The notes under the pieces are model-generated. The model made no database searches. It was given only the letters and a program-made list of their open reading frames with translations, and was not told the origin of the DNA. The translations under genes were made by a program, and so were the position numbers. From Aquipseudomonas alcaligenes NBRC 14159 (GTDB lineage Bacteria > Pseudomonadota > Gammaproteobacteria > Pseudomonadales > Pseudomonadaceae), in NCBI RefSeq assembly GCF_000467105.1, contig NZ_BATI01000024.1:42490-106489 (forward strand): a DNA stretch of 64,000 nt, in the 5' to 3' direction. Shown here piece after piece: positions 55,709 through 64,000 of the stretch (the stretch's first letter is position 1; every line of letters begins with the position of its first letter).

Positions 55709-56146
55709 ATGTGGGTTAATGGGTTATTTTTAATGAAAGTTAATAATTTCAACTACACACTATCTATGTATGTGACGACTTTCGACTCAGAAGCGAAGGT
55801 AATCATCTGGAAATCCAGAGTATCAAGTAAGCAGGCCAATGAGATTTGCAACTCAATTCTGACTGGCAACTGTCCATGCCATTCTGCAAGTGGATTCACG
55901 GATTGGCTGAGAGCGGACCTAGATGTCAGACTCGAAAATGAGGCACCGCAACAAGCATGGCGTATCCAAAACAATGCTTACTCAACATTGTGCGGAGTAT
56001 TCATCCATGGAGGGGATTGGTCTCTTGATGACTACTGTCGATACGGCCATATTTGCGAGACGGTATTTGGCAATCTAAAAACTGTGTCACTTGGCTGGAT
56101 GGAAGCGAAAACCGAAGCGCCATTTAGTCTTATTTTTTGTCACTGA
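55709..56146 (+). CDS. Hypothetical protein, first gene of AT-rich islet
   Basis: A protein of 145 residues that I do not recognise. It has no signal peptide or membrane segment; a Trp/Tyr-rich second half includes VFIHGGDWSLDDYCRYGHICE. Base composition and codon use are much poorer in GC than the flanking genes, which suggests recent transfer. GGAG lies 6 bases before ATG 55709 (ATG 55706 also possible). The GIY-YIG gene follows after 22 bp, so they form an operon. Confidence 0.65.
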   Translation: MWVNGLFLMKVNNFNYTLSMYVTTFDSEAKVIIWKSRVSSKQANEICNSILTGNCPCHSASGFTDWLRADLDVRLENEAPQQAWRIQNNAYSTLCGVFIHGGDWSLDDYCRYGHICETVFGNLKTVSLGWMEAKTEAPFSLIFCH

Positions 56147-56168
56147 TGCAGCATTAGTAGGAGACCCA

Positions 56169-56582
56169 ATGAAAGCACGAATTGCATCATCAGACTTCTG
56201 GGAACGTATCGAGTCATCCTTTGGAACATCCGGTGGCGTATACAAGGTAGCGTGCCTTCAAGCAGTGGACTCAGATGAAACCATTCCGGTGCAGCGACTT
56301 CTGGGCACAGACTCAGAAGGTGTGCTCTACATTGGAATGGCTGCATCCTTCATTGATCGAGTCATAGATCTCAAGAAAAGTCTCTCGCCACAGCACCTAT
56401 CCCGAGGGCATGAATGTGGTGTACGAATAAAAAAACACAAAGCAATTTCTGAAGCATTCCCCTATGAGCAGCTTGTGATTTCATTGATTAGCTCAGATTC
56501 GCCCCGAGCCACAGAAAGCCAGGCGTTAGAGGAATACTTCGCCACTTACGGGGAACTTCCGCCCCTTAACAGAGCTGGCTGA
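56169..56582 (+). CDS. GIY-YIG-like protein, second gene of AT-rich islet
   Basis: A 137-residue protein with the GIY-YIG nuclease pattern: GVY at 23-25, LYIG with Y54, R64, H81, a Glu at 116 or 121, and the closing GELPPLN (N134). The domain fills the protein, so there is no separate DNA-binding part. GGAG lies just before ATG 56169. The GC content is low, as in its partner gene. It could be a small nuclease of a defence or mobile unit, or a non-catalytic member. Confidence 0.7.
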   Translation: MKARIASSDFWERIESSFGTSGGVYKVACLQAVDSDETIPVQRLLGTDSEGVLYIGMAASFIDRVIDLKKSLSPQHLSRGHECGVRIKKHKAISEAFPYEQLVISLISSDSPRATESQALEEYFATYGELPPLNRAG

Positions 56583-56687
56583 CTAATATGGTAAAGAGCG
56601 GGGTAGTTAGGCAATGAGGCACAGATCTATTTACAAGCCAAACAGCCCCTCCTGGCCATTAGCAACCACCCCCAGCCTGCAAACAAC

Positions 56688-59600
56688 CTAAGCCAACCCA
56701 ACCTCGCCCCGCTCCACCTTGATCGGCCGCCAGCGGCGCAGCAGCATGTACAGCGTCGGCACCACGAACAGGGTGAAGAAGGTGCCCACCAGCAGGCCGC
56801 CGACGATGACCATGCCGATCTGCTGGCGGCTCTCGGCGCCGGCGCCGCTGGCGATAGCCAGGGGTACCGCGCCGAGGACCATCGCGCCGGTGGTCATCAG
56901 GATCGGCCGCAGGCGCTGCAGCGCCGCCTCCAGTACCGCCTCGCCCAAATCGCGGCCTTCGCGCAGCAGGTGGTTGGCGAACTCGACGATAAGGATGCCG
57001 TGCTTGGTGATCAGCCCGATCAGGGTCACCAGGCCGACCTGCGAGTAGATGTTCAGGGTGCCGCCGAACAGGGTCAGCGCCAGCAGCGCGCCGGCCATCG
57101 ACAGCGGCACGCTGAACAGGATGATCAGCGGGTCGAGGAAGCTCTCGAACTGCGCCGCCAGCACTAGGAAGATGAACACCAGGGCCAGCACGAAGATAAG
57201 CGCCATCCCGCTCTCGGACTCCTTGAAGTCACGCGAGGTACCGGTGTAGTCGAACTGGGTGTCAGGCGGGAAGATCGCCCGCGCCCGCTCCTCCAGGTGA
57301 TCGAGCGCTTGGCCCAGGGTGTAGCCGGAGCCGACGTTGGCGGTGACCGTTACCGCGCGCAGCTGGTTGAAGTGATTGAGCTCGCGCGGCGCCACCGTCT
57401 CGCGCACCTCGATCAGGTTGGACAGCTGCACCATGCTGCCGTCGCGACCGCGCACGTAGACGCGGTTGAGGTCGTCCGGGTTGCTGCGGTCGACGTCCTG
57501 CAACTGCACCAGCACGTCGTACTGCTCGCCGTTCTGCTTGAAGCGGGTCACCTGGCGGCTGCCGAACAGGCTCTCCAGGCTGCGACCGATGGTGGCCACG
57601 TCAGTGCCCACCGCCACCGCCTGCTCGCGGTTGACCGTGACCTTGAGCTGCGGCGTGTTGAGCTTAAGGTCGCTGTCCAGGCTTTCCAGGCCCGGGTAGT
57701 CGCGCACCTCGGCCAGCAACTGCTCGACGTAGGGCTGCAGCTCGGCGTATTCCAGCGAGGAGCGGATGACGAAGTTGACCGGCTGGTTACGCGCGCTCTG
57801 CCCCAGCGGCGGCCGGTTGATCGGGAAGGCGCGCACGCCGGGGATGTCCTGCAGCTTGGGCAGCAGCTCGTCGCGGATCTCGAACTGGCTGCGCTCACGC
57901 TCGTCCCAGTCCTCCAGCTTCATGAACGACAGGCCCTGGGCCACCGTGGGGAAACCGACTATGACCATGTAGCGGTTGGCCTCGGGGATGGAGGCGTAGG
58001 CCTCCTCCAGCTGTTTGGCGTAGCGGCTGGTGTAGCCGAGGGTGGCGCCGTCCGGGCCGTTGATCGAGCCGACTATGGTGCCGGTGTCCTCGGTTGGCGC
58101 CAGCTCGCTGCGCAGGCCGAGGAACAGCCAGGCGCACAGGGCGAGCATCGCTGCCAGCACCACCAGCATCAGCCACCAGGCGCGCAGCACCCGCTGCAGC
58201 AGGCGCCCATAGCCCTGATTCAGCCCCTCCAGACCGCGCTCGATGAGGTTGTACAGGCGACTGTGGTGCTGCTGCGGCGAATGCGCCTTGAGCAGGTAGG
58301 CGCACATCACCGGCGACAGGGTCAGGGCGACGAAGCCGGACACCAGCACGGCACCGGCCAGGGTCCAGGCGAATTCGGTAAAGAGTTTTCCCGTCGTGCC
58401 CTGCATGAAGCCGATCGGCGCGTACACCGCGGCCAGGGTCAGGGTCATGGCGATCACCGGGAAAGCAATCTCGCGGCTGCCGACAAAGGCCGCCTGCAGG
58501 GGGCGCATGCCCTGCTCGATGTGCCGGTGGATGTTCTCCAGCACCACGATGGCGTCGTCCACCACCAGGCCGATAGCCAGCACCATGGCCAGCAGGGTCA
58601 GGGTGTTGATGGAGAAGCCCATCAGCGCCATCAGCGCGCAGGCGCCAATCAGCGACACCGGGATGGTTACCAGCGGGATCAGGGTGGCGCGCAGCGAGCG
58701 GAGGAACAGGAAGATGATCAGGATGACCAGCAGCACCGCTTCCCAGATGGTGGTGTAGACGTTGTCGATCGACTCGCGAATGAACTGCGAGTTGTCGTTC
58801 GACACCTGCATCTCCATGCCCTCGGGCAGTAGCTTGCGGATGCTCGGCAGCGCCTGCTCCAGGCCATCGGAGATGTCCAGCGGGTTGGCCGTGGCCTGCT
58901 TGATCATCCCCACGGCCACCGCCGAGCGGCCATTGAAGCGCGCCAGGGTGCGTTCGTCGGCGGCGCCGATCTCGGCGTAGCCGACGTCGGCCAGGCGCAG
59001 CAGGTAGCCGCGCGAGTCGTCGAGGATCAACTGGTTGAATTGCTCGGGGGTCCGCAGGTCGGTCTCCGCCAGCACGGAAAACTCGCGCTGCACCGACTCG
59101 ATGCGCCCGGCGGGAATCTCCACGTTCTGCCGGCGCAGGGCGTCCTCCACGTCCTGCACCGTCAGGTCATGCGCGGCCAGCTTCTCCGGATCCAGCCAGA
59201 TGCGCATGGCATAGGTGCGCGCCCCGCGGATCAGCACCTCGGACACGCCGGGAATGGTCTGCAGACGATCCTGCACCACCCGCTCGATCACGTCGGTGAT
59301 CTCCATGGCGGAGAAACGCTCGCTGTAGAAGGCCAGCCAGATCACCGGCTGGGCGTCGGCCTCGACCTTCTGCACCATCGGTTCGTTGATCTCGTCCGGC
59401 AGCAGGCTGCGCACCCGGCCCAGGCGGTCGCGCACGTCGTTGGCCGCCTCGTCGGAGTCGGTGCCGAGGCGGAACTGCGCGGTGATCTGGGTGTTCTCCG
59501 AGCGGCTGATGGAGCTGACGAAGTCCAGGCCCTCGATGCCGGAGAGCACGTCCTCGACCGGCTGGGCGACCTGCGACTCCATGATCTCCGGGCTGGCGCC

Positions 59601-59756
59601 GGGGTACATGACGTTGACCGTGACGATCGGCACGTCGATGTTGGGGTATTCGCGCACCGCCAGGCGCTGGTAGGCCAGCAGGCCGAGCAGCACGATGATC
59701 AGCGACAGCACGGTGGCGAACACCGGCCGGCGGATGCAGATGTCGGACAGGGTCAT
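56688..59756 (-). CDS. RND efflux permease (HAE1-type)
   Basis: A 1022-residue inner-membrane pump using the proton gradient. The start MTLSDICIRRPVFATVLSL and the proton-relay Asp pair in LVVDDAIVVLENI (TM4) are typical of AcrB-like permeases, and the usual two large periplasmic loops are present. It overlaps its adaptor gene by 4 bp (ATGA). No outer-membrane channel gene is adjacent, so it probably uses a TolC/OprM-type protein from elsewhere. The substrate is unknown. Confidence 0.93.
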   Translation of the reverse strand: MTLSDICIRRPVFATVLSLIIVLLGLLAYQRLAVREYPNIDVPIVTVNVMYPGASPEIMESQVAQPVEDVLSGIEGLDFVSSISRSENTQITAQFRLGTDSDEAANDVRDRLGRVRSLLPDEINEPMVQKVEADAQPVIWLAFYSERFSAMEITDVIERVVQDRLQTIPGVSEVLIRGARTYAMRIWLDPEKLAAHDLTVQDVEDALRRQNVEIPAGRIESVQREFSVLAETDLRTPEQFNQLILDDSRGYLLRLADVGYAEIGAADERTLARFNGRSAVAVGMIKQATANPLDISDGLEQALPSIRKLLPEGMEMQVSNDNSQFIRESIDNVYTTIWEAVLLVILIIFLFLRSLRATLIPLVTIPVSLIGACALMALMGFSINTLTLLAMVLAIGLVVDDAIVVLENIHRHIEQGMRPLQAAFVGSREIAFPVIAMTLTLAAVYAPIGFMQGTTGKLFTEFAWTLAGAVLVSGFVALTLSPVMCAYLLKAHSPQQHHSRLYNLIERGLEGLNQGYGRLLQRVLRAWWLMLVVLAAMLALCAWLFLGLRSELAPTEDTGTIVGSINGPDGATLGYTSRYAKQLEEAYASIPEANRYMVIVGFPTVAQGLSFMKLEDWDERERSQFEIRDELLPKLQDIPGVRAFPINRPPLGQSARNQPVNFVIRSSLEYAELQPYVEQLLAEVRDYPGLESLDSDLKLNTPQLKVTVNREQAVAVGTDVATIGRSLESLFGSRQVTRFKQNGEQYDVLVQLQDVDRSNPDDLNRVYVRGRDGSMVQLSNLIEVRETVAPRELNHFNQLRAVTVTANVGSGYTLGQALDHLEERARAIFPPDTQFDYTGTSRDFKESESGMALIFVLALVFIFLVLAAQFESFLDPLIILFSVPLSMAGALLALTLFGGTLNIYSQVGLVTLIGLITKHGILIVEFANHLLREGRDLGEAVLEAALQRLRPILMTTGAMVLGAVPLAIASGAGAESRQQIGMVIVGGLLVGTFFTLFVVPTLYMLLRRWRPIKVERGEVGLA

Positions 59757-60781
59757 TGCAACTCACCCCGCGGTTCGCTGCGCACCTCGCGGCCCGGCGC
59801 GACCTTCTGCCAGCCGGCACTGATCAGCGTCTCGCTGCCGTCCAGACCCTCGACCACCTCGGCCTTGCCGCGCTGGCGCTGGCCCAGGCGGATCTGCCGG
59901 CGCTCGACCTTGCCGTCCACCACCAGGTTGACGAACAGCAACTGACCCAGCGGCATCACCGCCTCTTCCGGAATCAGCAGGGCCTGCGGGCGCTCGGCGA
60001 GGATCACCGAGACCTTGACGAACTGCCCGGGCTTGAGGCGCTGGTCGGCATTGGCCACCTGCGCGCGCAGCGCCTGGCTGCGGCCGACTTCGTCCAGGCG
60101 CGGGTTGAGGGCGATGATCTCGCCACGGAAACGCTCGCCGGGATAGGCGTCCAGGCTCAACTCGATGGCCTGGCCCAGGCGCACCTGGCTGACCGCCTTC
60201 TGCGGGATGCGGAAGTCCACCTTGAGCGGGTCGAGCACTTCCAGGTTGACGATATTGTCGCCGGCGCTGAGGTAGTCGCCAGCGCTGACCAGGCGCAGGC
60301 CGAGCACGCCGTCGTAGGGCGCGCGGATCTGCGTCTTGTCCAAGCGCGCCTGGGCCAGGGCCAGGCTGGCGCGCGCCGCCTGCAGCTGCGACTGCGCCTC
60401 GTCGAGGGTCTGCGCATTACTGGCGCCGCGCTTGAACAGCATCTGCGTGCGCTCGAAGCTCTTCTCGGCCAGGTCCAGGTTGGCGCGAGCCTGGGCCAGC
60501 TCGGCGCGGGCGATGGCGTCATCCAGGCTGACCAGCAGATCACCGGCCTTGACCGCCTGGCCCTCACGGAACTGCAGGCTGGCGACGCGGCCGTCGACTT
60601 CCGGACGGATCATGGTCGACTCGTCCGAACGCAGCGAGCCGAAGGTCACCAGCTCGTCGCGCACCAGCGCTCGCTCGGGCTGCACCACTTCCACCAGTGG
60701 AGGTCGCTCGGCCAGGGCCGCAGGCGCGGCGATGGCGAGCAGGGAAGCGATGAACAGGGCGTGACGGCGGCGGATAGTCAT
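59753..60781 (-). CDS. RND periplasmic adaptor (MFP)
   Basis: A 342-residue membrane-fusion protein with signal peptide (ending PAALA-ERPP). The lipoyl halves (MIRPEVDGRVASLQFREGQA and IRAPYDGVLGLRLVSAGDYL), a short helical hairpin and a beta-barrel domain follow the standard order. It is the first gene of the pump operon. Confidence 0.93.
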   Translation of the reverse strand: MTIRRRHALFIASLLAIAAPAALAERPPLVEVVQPERALVRDELVTFGSLRSDESTMIRPEVDGRVASLQFREGQAVKAGDLLVSLDDAIARAELAQARANLDLAEKSFERTQMLFKRGASNAQTLDEAQSQLQAARASLALAQARLDKTQIRAPYDGVLGLRLVSAGDYLSAGDNIVNLEVLDPLKVDFRIPQKAVSQVRLGQAIELSLDAYPGERFRGEIIALNPRLDEVGRSQALRAQVANADQRLKPGQFVKVSVILAERPQALLIPEEAVMPLGQLLFVNLVVDGKVERRQIRLGQRQRGKAEVVEGLDGSETLISAGWQKVAPGREVRSEPRGELQ

Positions 60782-60862
60782 CGAGCGACCTCTTGTTGTC
60801 CAAGCGGTCGAGTCTAACGATGCCGACCGGGCTTGCCGACCGCCGAAAATGTTACGCGATGC

Positions 60863-61642
60863 TTACTGGCGCATGCCGCGGCCGCTCTTCAGCAGGCGAA
60901 TGCAGACGACGTAGAGCACCGTGCTGGCCAGCAGCATCATGCCGATGGCAATGCCGATATTGATGTCGGACACGCCGAGGATGCCGTAGCGGAAGGCGTT
61001 GACCATGTGCAGGATCGGGTTGGCCAACGACACCGTCTGCCAGAACTCGGGCAGCAGGCTGATCGAGTAGAACACCCCGCCCAGGTAGGTCAGCGGCGTC
61101 AGTACGAAGGTCGGGATGATCGAGATATCGTCGAAGTTGCGCGCATACACCGCGTTGATGAAACCGCCCAAGGAGAAGGTGATGGCGGTGAGCAGGATCA
61201 CCAGCACCGTCACGCCCAGGTGATGCACCTGCAGCTGGGTGAAGAACAGCGACAGCAGGGTGACGATGAAGGCCACCGCCAGGCCGCGCAGCGCACCGCC
61301 GATGGTGTAGCCGATGAGGATGGTGTGCGGCGATACCGGCGACACCAGCAGCTCCTCGACGTTGCGCTGGAACTTGCTGGAGAAGAAGCTCGACACCACG
61401 TTGCTGTAGGAGTTGGTGATCACCGACATCATGATCAGGCCGGGCACGATGAACTCCATGTAGGAGTACTGCCCCACGCCGCCGACCTGGCTGCCGATCA
61501 GGCGGCCGAAGATCACGAAGTACAGGGCCATGGTGATGGCCGGCGGCAGCAGGGTCTGCGCCCAGATGCGCATGAAGCGCCGCACTTCGCGGCGCACGAT
61601 GGTCTGCAGGGCGACCCAGTTGGAGGCGAGTTCCGGGCTCAT
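60863..61642 (-). CDS. ABC-2 type transporter permease
   Basis: A 259-residue membrane protein with six hydrophobic segments, of the YadH/PA2811 type (MRIWAQTLLPPAITMALYF, then NILHMVNAFRYGILG). It overlaps the ATPase gene by 4 bp. The substrate is unknown. Confidence 0.92.
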   Translation of the reverse strand: MSPELASNWVALQTIVRREVRRFMRIWAQTLLPPAITMALYFVIFGRLIGSQVGGVGQYSYMEFIVPGLIMMSVITNSYSNVVSSFFSSKFQRNVEELLVSPVSPHTILIGYTIGGALRGLAVAFIVTLLSLFFTQLQVHHLGVTVLVILLTAITFSLGGFINAVYARNFDDISIIPTFVLTPLTYLGGVFYSISLLPEFWQTVSLANPILHMVNAFRYGILGVSDINIGIAIGMMLLASTVLYVVCIRLLKSGRGMRQ

Positions 61643-62571
61643 TTGGCCACCTTTTCCAGGTTCTTCTCGACCAGGGAGACGAACAGCTCCTCCAGGCGGT
61701 TGCTCTTGTTGCGCAGGCTGAGCACCTCGACCTTCTGCGCCGCCAGCTGGCGGAACAGATCGTTGATGCCCTGGCTCTTCTCCACCTGCACTTCCAGGGT
61801 GTGGTCGTCGACCAGCTGCGCCGGGTAGCCACTCAGCTGCGGCATGACCAGGGTCGCTTCCTTGAGGTCGAGGAGGAAGGTTTCCACGTGCAGCGTCTTC
61901 AGCAGGTCCTTCATGCTGGAGCGCTCGACGATGCGGCCGTGGTCGATGATGCCGATGTTACGGCAGAGCTGCTCGGCCTCCTCCAGGTAGTGGGTGGTGA
62001 GGATGATGGTGATGCCCTGCTGGTTTAGCTCGGTGAGGAAGCTCCACATCGAGCGGCGCAGTTCGATGTCCACGCCGGCGGTGGGCTCGTCGAGGATCAG
62101 CAGGCGCGGCTGGTGGATCAGCGCGCGGGCGATCATCAGGCGGCGCTTCATGCCGCCGGACAGCTCGCGCGAGGCGTTGTTGCGCTTGTCCCACAGGCCG
62201 AGCTGGGTCAGGTACTGCTCGGCGCGCTCCCTGGCCAGCTTGAGCGGGATGCCGTAGTAGCCGGCCTGGGTGGTGAGGATGTCGAAGCACTTCTCGAACT
62301 GGTTGAAGTTGAACTCCTGCGGCACCACGCCCAGGCAGCGCTTGAGGCCGGAGGGGTCGCGATCGAGGTCGTGGCCGAACACCTCGACCGTGCCGCCGCT
62401 CTTGTTCACCAGGGTGGAGAGGATGCCGATGGTGGTGGACTTGCCGGCGCCGTTGGGGCCCAGCAAGGCGAAGAAGTCGCCCTCTTCCACCTCCAGGTCG
62501 ATGCCCCTGAGGGCCTGGAAGCCATTAGCGTAGGTCTTGGTCAGCTGCCGGATGGACAGTGCAGAGGTCAT
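61639..62571 (-). CDS. ABC transporter ATPase (YadG-like)
   Basis: A 310-residue ATP-binding subunit: Walker A LLGPNGAGKSTT, signature LSGGMKRRL, Walker B RLLILDEPTAGVD and switch His in TTHYLEEAE. A C-terminal extension of about 80 residues is typical of this family. It energises the permease encoded just downstream. Confidence 0.94.
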   Translation of the reverse strand: MTSALSIRQLTKTYANGFQALRGIDLEVEEGDFFALLGPNGAGKSTTIGILSTLVNKSGGTVEVFGHDLDRDPSGLKRCLGVVPQEFNFNQFEKCFDILTTQAGYYGIPLKLARERAEQYLTQLGLWDKRNNASRELSGGMKRRLMIARALIHQPRLLILDEPTAGVDIELRRSMWSFLTELNQQGITIILTTHYLEEAEQLCRNIGIIDHGRIVERSSMKDLLKTLHVETFLLDLKEATLVMPQLSGYPAQLVDDHTLEVQVEKSQGINDLFRQLAAQKVEVLSLRNKSNRLEELFVSLVEKNLEKVAK

Positions 62572-62692
62572 GTTGTGCGCTTACTTCGGCAAGGGGATGG
62601 CTTAGATAAGGTCGCGCGCGGCTATTTGCAACCTCTGGTTACAGACTAGCCTGCCCGCTCGGCGCCGCGAAAAGAAGCCCGCCGAACTGATG

Positions 62693-63367
62693 TCAGCTAT
62701 CGACGCGCTTCATGGCGGCGACTTCGGCCTGCAGGTCGCCGCGCAGGAAGGCCGAATCCACCTCGAACAGGTGCGGGTAGCACTGGCGCAGGTGAGCGAA
62801 GAACAGCTCCACCGGCAGATCGTCGAACTGGCCGTGGTCGACCAGGTACTCCATGTAGCGCTCGCCTTTGGCGTTGAAGGGATGGAATACGCTGTCCGCG
62901 CGCCCGTCGAACTCCAGCGGCGCCACCTTGAACATCCGGCACAGTGCCAGGTTGAAGGCGGGCGTGGCCTTGACCCAGCGCCCCTCAAGGAACAGCTCGG
63001 TGTAGCCATGCATGGCGAACACTTCGCTGCGCAGCATCTCGATCAGGCGCGGGGTGGACAGGTGATTGCGCACGTCGGCCAGACCGATGCGCGCGGGAAT
63101 CCCGCAGTGCCGCGCACAGGCCGCCAGCAGCAGGGCCTTGGGCACGCAGTAGGACTCCCCCGCCGCCAGCGCGTGGCTGGCTTTGAGCGTGTCGTGGTCG
63201 GCGCTGAATACGTAGGGGTTGTAGCGGATCTCGTCGCGCACCGCCCGATACAGATTGACCGCCTGTTCGCGCGGGTCGCGGCTGGCACCGCGCCAGCGCT
63301 CGGCGAAGTCGATGACCAGCGGGTGATCGCTGTCGATGAAGCGGGCGGGGCTGAGGCTGGCGTGCAT
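62693..63367 (-). CDS. Transglutaminase-like protein
   Basis: A 224-residue protein with a transglutaminase/protease-like core. The Cys-His pair is C74 (ESYCVPKALLLAA) and H120 (MHGYTELFLEGRW). The position of the usual third catalytic Asp reads KATPAFN, so the Asp appears to be replaced. There is no signal peptide, so it is cytoplasmic. The substrate is unknown. Confidence 0.85.
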   Translation of the reverse strand: MHASLSPARFIDSDHPLVIDFAERWRGASRDPREQAVNLYRAVRDEIRYNPYVFSADHDTLKASHALAAGESYCVPKALLLAACARHCGIPARIGLADVRNHLSTPRLIEMLRSEVFAMHGYTELFLEGRWVKATPAFNLALCRMFKVAPLEFDGRADSVFHPFNAKGERYMEYLVDHGQFDDLPVELFFAHLRQCYPHLFEVDSAFLRGDLQAEVAAMKRVDS

Positions 63368-63505
63368 GCATGTCTCCCTGTTTGCCCCAGTCTAACGGCG
63401 CCACCCCGTGCCGAAAGCGGCAATCCGGCCAAGCATGGCGGCCCTGTCGCCGCGCGGTGTGCCTCTCTATAATCCGCGTCCGTTCATGTTTTCAGGACTC
63501 GCACC

Positions 63506-63916
63506 ATGGCTACCCACTACCTCGACCATCACCTCGCCCTGCTCGCCCACCTGCGCGGCATCCTGGTCGCCCTGGGCGAAGCCGAACAGGTGGAGGACGA
63601 CAGCCACGCGCTGTTCCTCGAACGCTTCGACGAGCTGGTCGCGCAGCTGCCCAGCGATCCGGAGAGCAGCCAGTACCTGGGCCAGGACATCATCAGCCAG
63701 GTGTTCCATCGCTACCCGCAGATCGCCCATCTGGTGCCGCGCGACCTGCTGTGGTTCTTCGGCGGCGACTGCCTGCACTTCATGCCGGATGAAGAAATCG
63801 CCCTCTACCAGCGCCTCGACGAGCGCCGCTTCGAGGCCGAGGAAAACGACGAGCCGTTCGACTGGAACCGGGAAAAACAGCTGCTGGCCCTGCCCGACGA
63901 CAGCGCCCAGCACTGA
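63506..63916 (+). CDS. PA2817-like conserved hypothetical protein
   Basis: A 136-residue acidic, mostly helical protein (MATHYLDHHLALLAHLRGIL; later YPQIAHLVPRDLLWFFGGDC). It matches my memory of the Pseudomonas PA2817 family, whose function is unknown. It is divergent from the transglutaminase-like gene and followed by a terminator. Confidence 0.8.
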   Translation: MATHYLDHHLALLAHLRGILVALGEAEQVEDDSHALFLERFDELVAQLPSDPESSQYLGQDIISQVFHRYPQIAHLVPRDLLWFFGGDCLHFMPDEEIALYQRLDERRFEAEENDEPFDWNREKQLLALPDDSAQH

Positions 63917-63920
63917 AACG

Positions 63921-63948
63921 AAAAAGCCCCGCTGATGCGGGGCTTTTT
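63921..63948 (+). terminator. Rho-independent terminator
   Basis: AAAAAGCCCCGC-TGAT-GCGGGGCTTTTT directly follows the PA2817-like gene. Confidence 0.9.
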
Positions 63949-63969
63949 CATGGCCTTGCGGCCACAAAC

Positions 63970-64000
63970 GAAAACGCCACCCGAGTGGGTGGCGTTTCGT
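63970..64000. terminator. Second hairpin terminator at the window edge
   Basis: The stem AAACGCCACCC/GGGTGGCGTTT has loop GAGT. It probably ends a convergent gene lying beyond the window. Confidence 0.75.

Overview
The window reads as a Pseudomonas chromosome: high GC, a ben/cat/pca aromatic block, PcaR, RssB with a PP2C output domain, DUF2388 and DUF4404 proteins. From memory, the right half (tal to the end) follows the order of the P. aeruginosa PAO1 PA2796-PA2817 neighbourhood.

Layout. 1-9.0 kb: the 3'-truncated thrS gene, tRNA-Val(GAC), a PauB/PuuB-like FAD oxidoreductase, a DUF2388 protein, and a hybrid sensor kinase/HD-GYP response regulator pair. 9.1-25.6 kb: a one-strand aromatic cluster transcribed right to left, pcaR, benR, benABCDK, catBCA, benE, benF, catIJFD. 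It takes benzoate through catechol, muconate and 3-oxoadipate to succinyl-CoA and acetyl-CoA. Control elements can be read directly: two BenR/XylS-type half-sites before benA, a PcaR-like box before catI, and A-rich Hfq/Crc-type motifs in front of six of the genes.

25.8-41.6 kb: an accessory block, also on the minus strand. One operon encodes a sulfotransferase, a 2740-residue surface protein (LEPR-XLL-like leader, DUF4347, Gly-rich region, beta-strand repeats, Ig-like repeats) and a TolC-family lipoprotein. A second operon encodes a periplasmic adaptor, a GAF-like/HlyD membrane protein and an M50 metalloprotease fused to a HlyD domain, the last with a PqqD-like N-terminus. There is no ABC ATPase. 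I think this is a dedicated, poorly described modification and export system for the giant protein, and it is the most interesting part of the window. It ends at the 5' end of dusA, a known integration hotspot.

41.8-64 kb: conserved core (dusA, tal, rssB-rssC, PilZ protein, mlaA, thioesterase, degenerate HAD protein, DUF4404, queF), a copper-resistance locus (copB, copA, cupredoxin, divergent copRS), trmK, an AT-rich two-gene islet with a GIY-YIG protein, an RND efflux pair, an ABC-2 transporter, a transglutaminase-like protein and a PA2817-like protein. Long open frames on the plus strand across 27-36 kb are antisense shadows of the repetitive gene.
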